Below are positions 33,817 through 48,180 of a stretch of 64,000 bases of DNA, in pieces. Each line of letters starts with the position of its first letter. Position 1 is the first letter of the stretch. Made by a program: the position numbers and the translations under genes. Source of the DNA: Epiperipatus broadwayi (Eukaryota; Onychophora; Udeonychophora; Euonychophora; Peripatidae); contig JAQFVV010012442.1 in NCBI GenBank assembly GCA_028023455.1, positions 2,516,903 through 2,580,902 of the forward strand. The letters run 5' to 3'. The notes beneath the pieces are model-generated. The model worked only from the letters and a program-made list of their open reading frames with translations. It made no database searches and had not been told where the DNA came from.

Positions 33817-35185
33817 CTTCTGAATAGGCATGGAAAACCAATTTTAAGTATATAGCACTGTATCAGTAACAGCTGATTGTGATTAACTAAAAAAATAAAA
33901 TAATATGAAATTTTCAAAAATTTTTCATTAATAATCCAAAACATTGTTTACAAAGTACTTGCAGATATTATTTGGAAGTTTGAATAAACTTAGTATTTCT
34001 GAAGGGTATTTAATGATAGAAAGGGGGATGGCTTGTCACAGAAATGATTGGTAAATAGGTTAAGTTGATGCAGATTTGTCTTCTTTGTCTCTAAAACAGT
34101 AGTTGATACTTGTTTAGTAATTTTCTGATTTATTTGCTCATTGATACTCCAGTCCACAGCTTAGTTAGTACAGTATATTTGACTCATGGGTGAATAGGCT
34201 TCTATTTTGATCACATTGGTTTAGTATTTATAGTGCAGCATATATGTGTGTGCATGTATATTTGTGCAATCTTCCAACTTCATTTTTCTCTCAGGTATTT
34301 GATTAAAATACCAAATATTATGTTTACAATGAAACATTTAAATTTAAAATATATATCTTTGATAATTACTTTTAATACATTTTGACTGATTAATTGGTAA
34401 TTGGATCAGTAAATTATTAAACAAAACAAGTACACTATCAACCACTATATTTGAAAAATAATTATTTTTTATTTAAGAGTGTAGAATGTATTTATTTTTT
34501 TATTGATTCAATTTAAGTAATATTATTTAGAAGAAAAAAAATCTTTTTTTTGTTCTTTTTCAAGAGAGAAAAAGTTATTGAATATTATCAGCTAATTATC
34601 TCGGTGCATAATGTGGGACTGACTTTTTTTGAAGTTGAACATTGGGGGAAGTAACCTTTGTTGGTAAAAGAAGTGGATGTCCAAGCAATAATCAATAATA
34701 AAAGGGGACATAAAAATATAAGGAAGGAGTCTGCTTTATTATAGTCTTTTCCCTCTCTACAAAGTGGTTCTTCTTCCATAACTATGCAGTTAGTATTCAA
34801 CTTAAATTCAAAAGTATAATTTTTTGTAAGTATTAATTTTCTTATATGAAAGTAGTTAAGAAATTTTTTTTGAAGATAAACAAAATAATGGAAATGTAAT
34901 CAACTTCAAACAAGTTATATATCCCTATATTTCCAATTAACTAGCTTGGAGTTAATATAATCATTTAAAATGCATACATGTGTTTGTAACTCCAGTTCAA
35001 ATTATTTAATTTTAACGTCTAATATTAAAGGAAAAATTAAGTGTGTGAAACTTACTACTGTGTGGAAAAGTTATACTGAACTTTTTAACAAAACATTTGA
35101 TAAACTCTAGATTAAAAATTTTTTCTGGCTATAGAAAAATAAAGTTCAAATGGAAGGATGTGTGTATCTAATGTAATATAATGTG

Positions 35186-35322
<137 letters not shown>

Positions 35323-36729
35323 TTGAACAAGAAATATACCTAACCATTCATGTATCTAGAATTAAAGAACAGAATGTGTGAATTATGTAACTGATGGATA
35401 ACTAACCTACATTTTATATGCATATAATATAAACGCGTTTAGAAGAACATCAATATTAAATGTCAATATTTTCTTATTGTTCTCCTCATTTATACTTAAT
35501 TTATTATCAAAATATATTGTCATTTAAAAATTATGTAGTCTTAAGTGAATAGTATGAATTAATCAACTATTTGCCTTTTCAATGACCATTGATAAATTAT
35601 TATCAACTGCATGATAAATGTAATTGCAGTCAACGTTGGTTGGTGGAAAATTAATGTTCCCTTTTGAAATTTGCAAGACTGATAGCTGAGTTATAAAACT
35701 ATAAAACCAACAATTAATTAAACAGTAAAATGTTACTACAGTCTGCAGCAGTAAATGTTAATTCATCATTATAAAAAAATAGCTATTAAACACTTTGCAT
35801 ACTATATTGGCAGCAATTTCAATTAGCTTTTACTAAGAACTTTAGAAACTGCTCTTTAATTGTATTCAAAAAATATGTATTGTCCATCCTGCAGGAAATT
35901 GTCTATATGTCTACTAACATCTATCCATTTTATAATTATCACCATTATCTCCATACAGACATAAGAAGCTTTAGTTACAGACTGTACAAATGAACTTTTA
36001 TTTTTCCAGCTAAAGAATATATAATTATTTACTTTGTTGTTAGTGTATGATAGATAGGTAATTCAATTTATTTGTTTTTATATTTTTTTATTTAATATTT
36101 TTTTTTTCTTCATGATCATCATGAATATGTATAATATGAAGAATATTATACTGGATAATTATTATTTTGATATAACTTTTTGTTTTATAAATCTATTCTA
36201 TACGCTTATGTTAGCAGTAGAAATATTTATTTGCTATTATGAAGCTAGTATCAATTTAAGAGGGGTAAATGCATAAAAGTATTATTTTATCTTTGCATTA
36301 TCACAGACTAAGAGGTCTATTTAATAATAATTGTTATGCTTTAAAGTCAAAAGATTTGTAGTTTGTCATAAATCAAAATTTTATTTAGATTTATTATTTA
36401 ATATCAAATACAGAAAAGTGTTGTTTCATTTTTGCTTTGTCAGACATGATGAGGTTTATTTAATAGTAATTATTATATTTCAGATTTAAAATATTTACAG
36501 TTCACCGGTAATGAGAGATTTATTTTCGATTTGTTAGTTAATATTGTTATAATATTTAGGTATTGAATATGATTTGAAATTCTTTTGTGTGTTGTCATGT
36601 GTGTGCCTGTTGTGCAATTTATTTATATAATTGTTGAAATTACAGTCAATTGACTTGTATTTTTCCAATCAATTTTGAATGATGAGATATGCTAAGAGAA
36701 GTGGAAAAATTACAAATTTATGTAAGAAT

Positions 36730-37346
36730 ATTTGTCTGAAGGTTTGTAATGATGGTATATTATAAGATGTAATATGTTGGACTATTTCCATCATTTATGA
36801 GTGAATATTGAATGTATAGAAAATTTTAAACTTTATTTAAACTTTTCAAATACAAACAACTTGTTAGTAATAACACACAAATAGACAATACAGGTTAGTA
36901 ATTACACAATGTTTCGAGTAGTATTATTCTCCACTCTTCTTCAGGTGTTTCTGGCCTATATGCACAGTGACAATAATCACTTAGAAGTTGAACTCGCACC
37001 TTTAGATTCTTGTATATTGAATTTAAGGCAAATGCTCTACCAACTGAGCCTTTGACAGAATAGCTCAGTTGGTAGAGTGTTTGCCTTAAATTCAATATAC
37101 AAGAATCTAAAGGTGCGAGTTCAACTTCTAAGCGAATATTGTCACTGTGAATATAGGCCAGAAACACCTGAAGAAGAGTGGAGAATAATACTACTCGAAA
37201 CGTTGTGTAATTACTAACTTGTATTGTCTATTTGGTTGTTATTACTAACAAGTTGTTTGTATTTGAAAAGTTTAAATAAAGTTTAAAATTTTCTATACAT
37301 TCAATATTCACTCATAAATGATGGAAATAGTCCAACATATTACATC
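36730..37346. mobile_element. Palindromic insertion E2, head-to-head tRNA-like dimer
   Basis: Present in repeat A, absent from repeat B (near 44300), so the empty site is visible. Target duplication TTATGTAAGAAT: 36718-36729 and 37347-37358. Then a 32 bp unpaired left extension (36730-36761), a 288 bp left arm (36762-37049), a 13 bp centre, and a 288 bp right arm (37063-37350) overlapping the right target duplication by 4 nt. The arms are nearly identical with no net length change. Each arm starts at the centre with a tRNA-like A box (AGCTCAGTTGGTAGAG) and a B-box-like GCGAGTTCAACTTC, then CTGAAGA, a short hairpin and CGAAACGTTG, resembling a hammerhead core. A non-autonomous Penelope-like element with inverted pseudo-LTRs, or an inverted SINE dimer, are the candidate readings. 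Confidence 0.8.
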
Positions 37347-39555
37347 TTATGTAAGAATGAATTTTTTTTTTTTATGTTTATAAGGAAGTGTGTTAAAGAG
37401 ATATGAAGAAAGAAATCATTTAGGATATATATTGTCATGGAATGAAAAAACCCTCCCTTAGTTTGTTTAAATACATGTCATGAGTGGATTATATTTTCTA
37501 GATTAAGCAGTTGTGTATTATGATGATTATATTATATGAAGTGAAGCAATATATTTCTTTTGTTTTTCAGTGATGAGACTGAATCCACAGCAGCATTGAA
37601 CCTCTGAGTAAGATTAGGAAGTCATTATATTTTGAGGTATAGATTATTAGAGTTAAGCAAGTCTGCTTGTCCCTCATGTGTCTATTCAGGAATGTTTTCT
37701 CATTGTATATTCATAGCTATGTGTAATGTAGTTTGCTAATAAAAATAAAAGGTAGGATTGAATTTATTTATAGAACATCTAAAGTAGAAGTAGTGTTAAA
37801 GTTGTTGGTTGCTCTATGACATCATTTGCATTATGATATTTTATTTCTTAACTTCATAAGAAAACTGATGAGATGTAGCTATATTTATTATATTATAACA
37901 GGTCGTCTAATATAAAAGCATGCACAAAATATTATTGATCCTGAAAGTATGGAAAAAATCTATTACTAATTTGTAAGTCTTGAGTAAATATTTCAAATCA
38001 TATACTAATTTCTTCTAAAGTTTAATCATCAAGTCTTAGAATAATTCATCCTCATCTAAATGAGTAAACTAAAAGTAGAGAAAAAAAAAAGAAAATGCAT
38101 CTAGTTAATAGAATTGTTCAATTGATTTATAAAGCATAGTGTGACCTCTCTAACTTATATGTTTAGACCCATATTGCATTGTTTAACTACCCCAGTTTTG
38201 GTTTGGTTGACACAGAATATTGTAATTGGCTGATAACATGTATATAGTGAAGCAAAATATGAATATGTTTAATTTAATCTTTATTTACTCCAGTGTTAGT
38301 TTGTTAATAAATATCTAATAAAGCCTATTACAATTAGCTAGTAACATGTATATGTCTGAAGTAAGAAAATAAAAAAGTTTAATTTAATGTAATTACTTCA
38401 ATGTAGTTTGTTGATAAATGTTTGATAAACATGTTAGAATTAGCTGATAACTTGTATATGTTTGAGTATAAAGAAATTTATTGTAATGTTAACTACTCCA
38501 ATGTCAATTTATTCAGTAATGAATATTGGAATTGGCCTAATGTCTATAGGTGTAAAGTAGAAGTATAGATTGTTTATTTTTGATTACTCAATATAATAAA
38601 TGATTTATTTATTAAAAAAACTTTGTTAAGAGTTGTTCTTTTACATGCATTCATATTCTTATTTTCCACACACACATACATATCCAATATGAAATGATTG
38701 CACTATTTCGTGAATTTAATAGTGAATATGTTCTAATGTGATAATATTGTTTTCTTGATCCAAACACTTTATAAAATGCTTAACTATTTGATGATCCTCT
38801 GGAAAAGTTTATGTAGTTAGTTATTATTTAGTTAATGATTTGAAATTAAAATGTACTCTATTTTGATCATTGTCTAACTCCTATTTCATTAAAACAATGC
38901 TCAATTTTATGTCAATACCTCTTATGATGGTAATTGGTAGCTATTGTAGAGTATAAATTTTTAAATCAGTTATGTAATAAAATCCCTGAGATATTCCGTT
39001 ATTGTTTCCATGCATATATTAATTTGGTTGTTTAATTTAAATTACTGTAGAGTAAATGTTGGTTAGTGGTATTTTTTTATTATGTTTAATTTAAATTACT
39101 ATACAGCAAAAGTTCATTAGTGATATATTTAATTTAATTTAATTTATTATACAGTAAAGTTGATTAGTACTACATCTTGGTTTTAATTAATTTAAGCTTA
39201 TTATCCAGTAAAGGTTGGTTACTGCATTTAGATGATGGGAGTAGATAAAATTGAACTATAATTTGTTAATTTAAATGGATCAAACTTTATCAATTTCAAT
39301 GACTTATTTATCATAAACCCAGTAGGTGTTTTACTCTTATTGATTCATAATATATCCTTCTGTATGTTATTTGAATTTTTCATATTATAGAAATCTAGCC
39401 CCAACTGAGCTAAGCTACACTTGGACAGTCTTCTAAAACTCTCAATAGTAAATCAGTGTGGAGTCTGATTAGTAGTTTATTCTATCATCAATAGAATTGG
39501 TGCCCCAGCTATTTGTTTATAGGGGATGTAGGATTGGTGTTGGGGGGAAGTTACA

Positions 39556-40250
39556 ATAAGTTTTTGGTTTCAAAATATGGTGCATGACATTTGAATCATT
39601 GGTTTCAAATTTTGTGCCTTAAAACATGAGAATCAATTTTCTGCTGAATGATGAGTGTGGGGTAAATCATTCTAGTCCATTGTTTATAGTAGTTTTTGGC
39701 CTGATAAATGAAATTTGAATAGGGTTGTGGATACCAGTTATAGTACTTTAAGTCATTCAACACATAGCCTCATAATCATATCTTATTCAAATTATTTTGT
39801 CTTTGTTATGTCAAAACTAATTCAGTTTATGACACATTTGTAAATGAAGTAAACAAATCTAATTTGATAATGTCATGCATGTTTGGATTGATGTCATCTG
39901 ATTATAAAGTGCAATAGTTTTTTTTCATTTTTCATGTGTGGAAACCAAATATTATGTGGGAGAATATGAATACTCATATCATAATGACATTATGTGTCTT
40001 TGAATGATGATGGAGAATTTGAATTGTTTGGTTGAGAGGAAAGTAGGGTTGATATATGTTGTTTTCTTTATGAATAATACATTAATATATTTAAAAATTG
40101 GATATAAAAGAATGTGTGAGGATTTGGGCAGGTCCCAAAAGGTGTGATTCCCAGACACAATTGCTTTACTTCCCAATATTGATTCAGGGAATGAAACCAT
40201 GAATTTAACCAGCAGAGGAGATGGTAGGGTAAAAATATCACATTTGTAAG
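39556..40250 (+). other. Leader region of element X core
   Basis: About 700 bp between the end of repeat A and the first ATG of the gag-like frame, where a primer-binding site and packaging leader would lie. A TGGTTTC string occurs at about 39567, but I cannot match it to a tRNA 3' end. The segment TTCCCAATATTGATTCAGGG (about 40170) faintly resembles CTCCCAATATAGGGCTGG in the leader of element Y (about 53252). Confidence 0.35.
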
Positions 40251-40251
40251 A

Positions 40252-41160
40252 ATGGATGAGTATATCCTAAGAATGATTGAGAAAACGAATGAGAACTCGG
40301 CCAACTTATCTAGACAAATGTCAGAAATTAAATCAGAAGTATTAAAAATCATGAGTAAGAGATTAGATGAGTATATCCAACAAATGTCAGAAATATTGTC
40401 AGAAATGAAATCATAATTGCAGGAGATTAGAGAGAATATTAGCAGCCAGGTATTCAAACCAGAAGTGATGGAAACAAGTGTTAAAAATCAGCTATAGCAG
40501 ATTAAATTAAACAATGATGACTCAGTATTGCAACATAAAAAGAAAATCAGCAGATTGTTAAATTAATTAATAAAAATGTTGGTTTAGTCAGTGAAGAATT
40601 AAAAAGCACATGAGAAACTTAGAGAAGTAGTTAATCAGGACCCAGAATAAAGCAAAAATGAAGTTATAGATATGCTTGAAAATCTCAAGAAAAACCTTGA
40701 TAAAGATGAAGAAATTAACAAATCAGTGAAAACAGAAATAATCACTTTAGGCTTGAAATATCTAGAAATTTTAAAAAATGAATTGTTAAAAGTTATTGAC
40801 ATCACAAGCAATAAGTTCAAAGATAACAGTGAAAGCATAGTTCCAAAATGTGTTCTTACTTACTTAGATCATAACACAAATATCAATGTTTGCAGAACAG
40901 TATTATATGAGGATATTAAGCATATAATATCTAGTGTGGAGCATAGGATAAAAGGTGTTAATCATGGCAGAGAAGTTGGTAAAGTAAAGGTAAAATGTAA
41001 AACTAAGAATACAAAGAAATTTGGTATAGGTTTTTTTAAGAAAGATATGAACCCAGAAAGAAATTTAGATAAAGCTAAGGTGAAACTTAAGAGAAAGATA
41101 GAAAGGTTGAACAATGTAAATTGTATTAAGAAGACAAGAAATAAAGTAAAAATATCATAA
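40252..41160 (+). pseudogene. Coiled-coil gag-like protein of element X
   Basis: Starts at ATG 40252 with MDEYILRMIEKTNENSANLS, then a repeat-like RLDEYIQQMSEILSEMK before a TAA at 40414. The same frame resumes as LQEIRENISSQVFKPEVME, has further stops, and is open again from ATG 40672 to 41160. That last part begins MLENLKKNLDKDEEINKSVK and ends in a very basic tail with KVKVKCKTKNTKKFG and KLKRKIERLNNVN. Heptad-like Leu/Ile/Met spacing suggests a coiled coil, and the basic end suggests nucleic-acid binding, as in retroelement gag proteins. I see no zinc knuckle or protease. First and last segments share one frame. The gag call is inference from position and character. Confidence 0.5.
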
Positions 41161-41438
41161 AAACTAGAGTTAAACCCAAGAAAGTGGAAATGAAATATCT
41201 TAGAGAGAAACTTATTAGACAAAGAGAGATAAAGAATGCAAAGACAAGATTTAAAATACCTATAATGATCATTGCTTGATACCATATCCAATAAGTATAA
41301 TAGTTAATTAGAAGTTTGCAAGTGTAAATGTTTTGTATGCATAATTTTCCAAGTTCAGAATTAATCTTATTTTAAAAACTTGTAAATTACTAATATAACA
41401 TTCTTGTTGTTACTTGTGTATTTCTTTATTTTCATTAT

Positions 41439-41451
41439 AAAGAAGGGAGAG
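41439..41451 (+). promoter_or_regulatory. Polypurine-tract-like sequence before repeat B
   Basis: AAAGAAGGGAGAG is a 13-base purine run that ends two bases before repeat B. In LTR retrotransposons a polypurine tract primes plus-strand synthesis and always abuts the 3' LTR. Its presence at exactly this boundary is the main support for reading element X as an LTR retroelement. Confidence 0.5.
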
Positions 41452-41453
41452 TT

Positions 41454-42783
41454 GTGACCTTCTGAATAGGAACAAGAAACTGATTGTAAGTATGTAGCAC
41501 TGTATCAGTAACAGCTGATTGCATTTAACTAAAAAATGAAATAACATAAAATTTTCAAAACTTCTTCATTAATAATCCAAAACCTTGCTTACAAAGTACT
41601 TGCAGATATTTGGAAGTTTTAAGATACTTAAAATTTCTGAATAATATTTAATGACAAAAAGGGAGGCTTGTCACAGTAATTGTTGGTCTATAGCTTAAGT
41701 TGTTTTATTTGTCTGTAAAACAGTAGTTGATATTTGTTTAGTGATTTTCTGATTTAATTGCTCATTGATGTTCTAGTCCATAAAAGTTAGTACAGTATAT
41801 TTGACTCATGATTTTATAGGCTTCTATGTTGATCAGATTAGTTTAGTACATATAGTGCAGCATATATGTATGTGCATGTATGTTTGTGCCATATTACAAC
41901 TTCACTTTTCTTTCAAGTATTTGAGTAAAATACCAAATACTATGTTTACAGTGAAATATTTAAAATTACAATACATATTTTTGATAACCACTTTAAATAA
42001 ATTTTGACTGATTAATAAGTAAATTTATCAGTGAATTATTAAACAAAAAAAATAATTATTTTTTATTTAAGAGATTAGAATGTATTTATTCTTTATTGAT
42101 TTAATTTAAGTAATATTATTTAGAAGACAAAATCTTTTTTTTTACTTTTTCAAAAGATAAAATTTATTCAATATTTTCAGCTTATTATCTCAATGCAGAA
42201 AGTGGGACTGACATATTTTAGAGTTGATCTTTGGGGGAAGTAACCTTTGATTGGTAAAGGAAATGGATGTCCAAACAATAATCAGTAATAAAAGGGGATA
42301 TAAAAATATAAAGAAATAGTCTTCTTTATTACAGTATTCTCTCTCTACAAAGTGGTTCTTCTTCTAAAACCAAGCAACTTAAATTCAAAAGTATAATTTT
42401 TTTAAGTATTCATTTTTTTATATGAAAATAGTTAAAAAAATTTTTTTTGAAGATAAACAAAAGGATGGAAATGTAATCAACTTCAAACATGGTACATCTC
42501 CCTATATTTCCAATTAACTTAGATTTAATATCATTGTTTAAAATGCATACATGTGTCTATAACTCCAGGTTAAATTATTTAATCTTAATCTTTAATATTA
42601 AAGAAAAAATTGAAGAGTGTTAATCTTGCTACTATGTGGGAAAAGTTAAGGTGAACTTTTTAACAAAATATTTTGTAAACTCAAGATTAAAAAATTCTTC
42701 TGGCTATAGAAAAATAAAATTCAAATAGAAGGATGTGTGTATCTAACTTAGTATAACATGTCTTCTTCTTATTCTCTTCTTCA

Positions 42784-42868
<85 letters not shown>

Positions 42869-45800
42869 GTTGCTGTTGTTGTTGTTATCATTGTCATCAT
42901 CATCATTTTTATTATTATTATTATTGAACAAGTGAACCATTTCTATCTCTAGGATTAAGGAAGGGAATGCGTGACTTATGTAACGGATGGATAACTAACC
43001 CATATTTTATGTGCATATAATATAAATGTGAGTTGAAGAGCATGAATATTTATTGTGAATATTTTCTTATTTTCCTCCCTCGTATTTAATTTATTATCAA
43101 AATATATTGTCATTTAAAAAATTATGTAGACTTAAGTGAATATTATGAATTAATCAACTATTTGCCTAATGGATGACCTTTGATAAATTATTATAAACTC
43201 CAAGATAAATGTAATTGCAGTCATGGTTGGTGGAAAATTAATGTTCCTTATTGAAATTTGCAAGACTGATAGCTGAGTTCTAAAACTATAAAAACACCAA
43301 TTAATTAAACAGGAAAATGTAACTAAAATATGCAGTAGTAAATATTAATTCATCATTATAAAAAGTAAATATTAAACACTTTGGATACTATATTGTCATC
43401 AATTTCAATTAGATTTATTAAAAAGTTTAGAAACTGCTCAGTAAGTGGATTTAAAAATTGTCCATCCTGCATGAAATATTCTACATGTCTACTAACACCT
43501 ATCTATTTTATAATTATTGGCATTATGTCTATACATACTTAAGAGGTTTTAGTTACAGACTGTACAAATGAACTTTTATTTTCCTAGCTAAAGAAGATTT
43601 AATTATTTTCTTTGTTGTTAGTGTATGATAGATAGGTAATTCAATTTATTTGTCTTTCTATACTTTTTATTTATTATTTTCTTTTACTTCAAGATCATCT
43701 CAGATATGTTTAATATGGAGAATATTATACTGGGTAATTTAATATTATTCTGATATAATTTTGTTTTATACATGTATTCTATATGCTTAAATTAGTGGTA
43801 GAAATATTTATTTGCTATTATGAAGCTGGCAATCAATTTAACAGGAGTAAATATGTAAAAGTATTATTTTATCTTTGCATTATCAGAGACTAAGAGGTCT
43901 ATTTAATAACAATTGTTATGCTTTAAACTCAAAAGATTTGTAGTTTGTCATAAGTCAAAATTTTATTTAGATTTATTAGTTAATATCAAATTCACAAAAG
44001 TCTTGTTTCATTTTTGCTTTGCCAGAAATGATAAGGTTTATGTAATAGTAATTATTATACTTCAGATTTAGAATATTTACAATTCACCAGGAAAGTGTGA
44101 TTTATTTTCAATTAGTTAGTTAGTATTGTTATAATATTTAGGTATTGAATATGATTTGAAATTTGTTTGTGTGTTGTCATGTGTGTGTGCCTGTTGTGCA
44201 ATTCATTTATATAATTATTGAAATTTAAGTTGATCGACTTATATTTCTCCAATCGATTTTGGATGATGTGATATGACATAAAAAGTGGGAGAATTAGGAA
44301 TTTATATAAGAATGAATTTATTTTTTTTATGTTTAGAATGAAGTGTGTTAAAAAGATATGATCAAAAAAATATTTAGAATATATATTATAATGTCAGGGA
44401 TTGAGAGAACTCTCCCCTAGTTTGTTTAAATACTTGTCATGAGTGGATTATATTTTTTGGATTAAACAGTTGTGTGTTATGATGATTATACTATATATAG
44501 TGAAGCAGTATATTTCCCTTGTTTTTCAGTGATGAGACTGAGTCCACATCAGCATTGGACCTCTGAGTAAGGTTAAAGAGTCACTATGTTTTATTTTTTA
44601 GATTACTGGAGTTAAGAAAGTCTCCTTGACCATCATGTTTCCATTTTGTAATGTTTTCCCATTATATATTTATAAATATGTGTAATGTAGTTTGCCAATA
44701 AAAATAAAAGGTAGGATTGATTTCTTTTATAGGACATCTAAAGTAGAAGTATTCCTAAAGTTATTGGTTTGTCTATGGCATCATCTGTATAATATTTTAT
44801 TTCTTAACTTCATAAGCAAACCAATGGAATGCAGCTGTTATAATTATATTATAACAGGTGGTGTAATATAGAAGTATGCACAATATATTATTGATCCTGA
44901 AAATATGGAAGAAATATATTACAGGTTTGTATGTCTTGAGTAAATATTTCAAATCATATCACACTAATTTATTCTAAATTTTAATCACCAAGTCTTCAGA
45001 ATAATTCATCCTCATCTGAATGAGTTAACCAACAGTAGAGAAAAGAAAAAAAAGTACATCTAGTTAATATATTTTTTCAATTGATTTATAAAGGATTGAG
45101 TGACCTCTCTTTGATGTGTTTAGACCAATATTGATTTTTTTAACTACTCCAGTGTTGGTTTGGTAGTCACAGAAAATTGCAATTGGCTGATAACATAGTT
45201 GAAGCAAAAGTATGAATATGTTTCATTTAATTTTTATTTACTTCAGTATTAGATTGTAAATACATATCTAATAAACCCTATTAGCACTAGCTAGTAACAT
45301 GTATATGTCTGAAGTAAGAATATAAAGAAGTTTATTTTAACGTAAATACTTCAATGTAGTTTGTTGATAAATGTTTGATAAGCATGTTAGAATTAGCTGA
45401 TAATTTGTATATGTTTGAGTATAAAGTAATTTATTGTAATGTTAACTACTCCAATGTCATTTTATTTAGTAATGAATATTGGAATTGGCCACTAATGTGT
45501 ACAGGCATAAACTAGAAGTATAAACTGTTTATTTTTGACTACTCAATATAATAAATGTTTTATTTATTTAAAAAAAAAAAACTTTGTTAAGAGGTGTTGT
45601 TTTACATGCATTCCTATTCTTATTTGTCACACACTCATACATATCCAATATTATATGATTGCACTATTTCATGAATTTAGTAATGAATATATTTCAATCT
45701 GATGATATTGTTCTCTCAATCCAAACACTATATGGAATGCTTAACTATTTGATGATCCTCTGGGAAAGTTTATTTACTTAGTTATTATTTATATGATGAT

Positions 45801-46457
45801 TTGAAACCCAAATGTACCCTATTTCTTTCATTGTCTAACTACTATTTCATTAGAACAATACTCAATTTTATGTTATTACCTTTTATGATGGTAATTGGTA
45901 ACTATTGTAGAGTATAAATCTTTAAATCAGTTATGTCATAAAATCCCTGAGATATTCTCTTACTGTTTCCAAGCAAATATTAATTTGGTTGTTTAATTTA
46001 AATTACTAGGCAGTAAAAGTTGGTTAGTGGTATTTTTTTATTATGTTTAATTTAAATTACTATACAGTAAAAGTTGGTTAGTGTTATATTTTGTTTTATT
46101 TAATTTAAATTATTATACAGTAATGTTGATTAGTACCACATCTTGGTTTTATTTAATTGAAGCTTATTATACAGTAAAGTTTGATTAATGCATTTTGATG
46201 ATTGGAGGAGATAAAATTAAACTATAGTTTCTTAATTTAAATGGATGGTACTTTATCAATTTAATTTATTATTCTTATTGATTCATAATGTTTCCTCCTG
46301 TATTTTATTTGCATTTATTGTATTATAGATCTCTGTAGTCCCCACTGAGCTAAGCTATAGTTTGACAGTATTAGTAGTTTACTCTATCATCAATAGAATT
46401 GGTGCCCTGGGTATTTGTTTATAGGAGATGTAGGATTGGTGTTGGGGGAGGATTACA
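41454..46457 (+). repeat. Long direct repeat B (right LTR candidate of X)
   Basis: About 5.0 kb aligned with 33812-39555 in direct orientation. It begins GTGACCTTCTGAATAGG and ends GGATTACA. It lacks the palindromic insertion found in repeat A and keeps a single TTATATAAGAAT-type site there (about 44299). It holds a triplet microsatellite at 42785-42925. A CA/TA microsatellite follows its right end at once. Confidence 0.85.
42785..42925. repeat. (ATT)n microsatellite inside repeat B
   Basis: ATT triplets with interruptions of GTT and ATC units at the right end. Asn- and Ile-rich frames across it are artefacts. Confidence 0.95.
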
Positions 46458-46470
46458 GTACACACACACA

Positions 46471-46542
<72 letters not shown>

Positions 46543-46570
46543 CAGAATACAGTACACACACACACACACA
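46458..46570. repeat. (CA)n/(TA)n compound microsatellite
   Basis: CA, TATA, CA and TA blocks in turn, then a further CA block after a short AGTACCAGAATACAGTA spacer. It abuts the end of repeat B. Frames with repeated Thr-His or Tyr-Ile here are not genes. Confidence 0.95.
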
Positions 46571-48170
46571 TCAACATATGTTACAGTATATTTTTATTTC
46601 TATTATTTTTATGAAGATAAATATAATATATAGTAAATTAGAATTTTTTATATTTTAGAATGAAAAACCATTGTTGAAATACTAATTCATTTATAGAGAC
46701 AATTTACAAGGTGATGACCTCTAAGTTCACTTGCAATTTATCGAATTAAAGGGAATGAATTCAACTTAATGATTTAATATAAAATTGTAATATCACAATA
46801 TATAATATGATACACTTTAGCAAGCTCATGCATCAATAAATAGAAAAAAATAAAATATTTTATGAGAAGATTAAAGATTTTATCTTTTCAGTAATATCCT
46901 CACAAGGATTTATAATGTGTTCAATTTAAAGAACAGTGTATAGGATAAAATCCATATTTTTGAACTATTTAATAAGAAAGCTTATTAAAATAAATTTTTC
47001 ATATTTCTTAAAGAAAAGTAATTTTTAAAATTACTTAATTTGAATATATTTTTGTACTCTATAAATATCGTTCTATTTGAAATTCTAAATATAAATATCA
47101 TTTAAAAAAAAAACATTTTTATAAAAACTTCAAATAAATTAAATTAATGAACATTATATTATAAAAAAATGCAAAGTGAATAGAACACCAATTTTATTGT
47201 AGGATATATAAAATGCATTTGTCTAGTCAAATATATGTATGTGAATAACAACTTTTGCCAAATGCCTTTAAAATTATATTTAAGTTATATCTTTGAAATG
47301 AAATTATAATTGTTTATAAAAGAACTCTGTATAAAAGAAGATGTTATCTATATGCAAAAAAGAAAACTAAACATCAACTTGCAATCTCATATTATCTTCT
47401 ACAAAGCTTTACAACTAAGGAATTAAAAATTGTATCTTTGAAGGATTTTCATTTGCAAATTCCAGGAACATCTAGGACTACTGCATTAACTTTTATAAAT
47501 ACCATTTAATTTTAAAAAAAATATAATTGATAAACATTAATCTCATTTTCTTTATCATTGAATTCATTTCATTAAAGAAATAAATAAGAAGAGAAGATTA
47601 ATAATTTAAAATATTTTTTTAATATATTTAATTAAAATTTAGATATGGGATAAAAATATTAACATGGGAAAGGTATATAAATATAAAAGGGATTGAGTAA
47701 ACTTCCAGTTAAGAAATTAAATTATTTTTAATTTACATATTATTTCTTTTATGACATGACACTATGTTGTTTGTACTAATTGAAATACTCTAATAACCAT
47801 TGTTTATTATAGTTGGATCAAAGATTAACATTGGAATGAAATATATTTATATATTTTTTTTTATAATTAATAATCACAATTACATAGAATCATTTTAACG
47901 GATAAAAACATATACAAATAATTAGATTATTATTTGTAAAATCTAATTATATAATAGTTTTAAAAAAGTAGTCTTAATGTTTTGAAATATATATATTTAA
48001 TATAAATTATAAAATCATGTAGTGTTATACATTAAAAAAATATATCTACTGTGGGTAAATAAAATATATTTATATATTTAAAATATAAGGGATAAGATAG
48101 TAGATATATAAATAATTCTTAAATATATATATATAAAATAATCCCTGTGCATAACGCTATACTGAAATAA
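46571..48170. other. Very AT-rich DNA, nothing recognised
   Basis: About 1.6 kb of extreme AT content with many poly-A/T runs and no long open frame. No repeat partner or structural element was recognised. Confidence 0.55.
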
Positions 48171-48180
48171 ATATATATAA

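Noticed and set aside
37055-37135. Functional tRNA gene
   Set aside because: A- and B-box-like strings are present, but the acceptor and anticodon stems do not close and the sequence is part of a repeated palindrome; it is a tRNA-derived element head.
37168-37215. Confident hammerhead ribozyme annotation
   Set aside because: Core order fits, but stem I could not be paired; kept only as a finding.
40068-41291. Minus-strand hydrophobic frames of 109-129 codons
   Set aside because: Antisense of the Lys/Glu-rich gag-like frame of element X.
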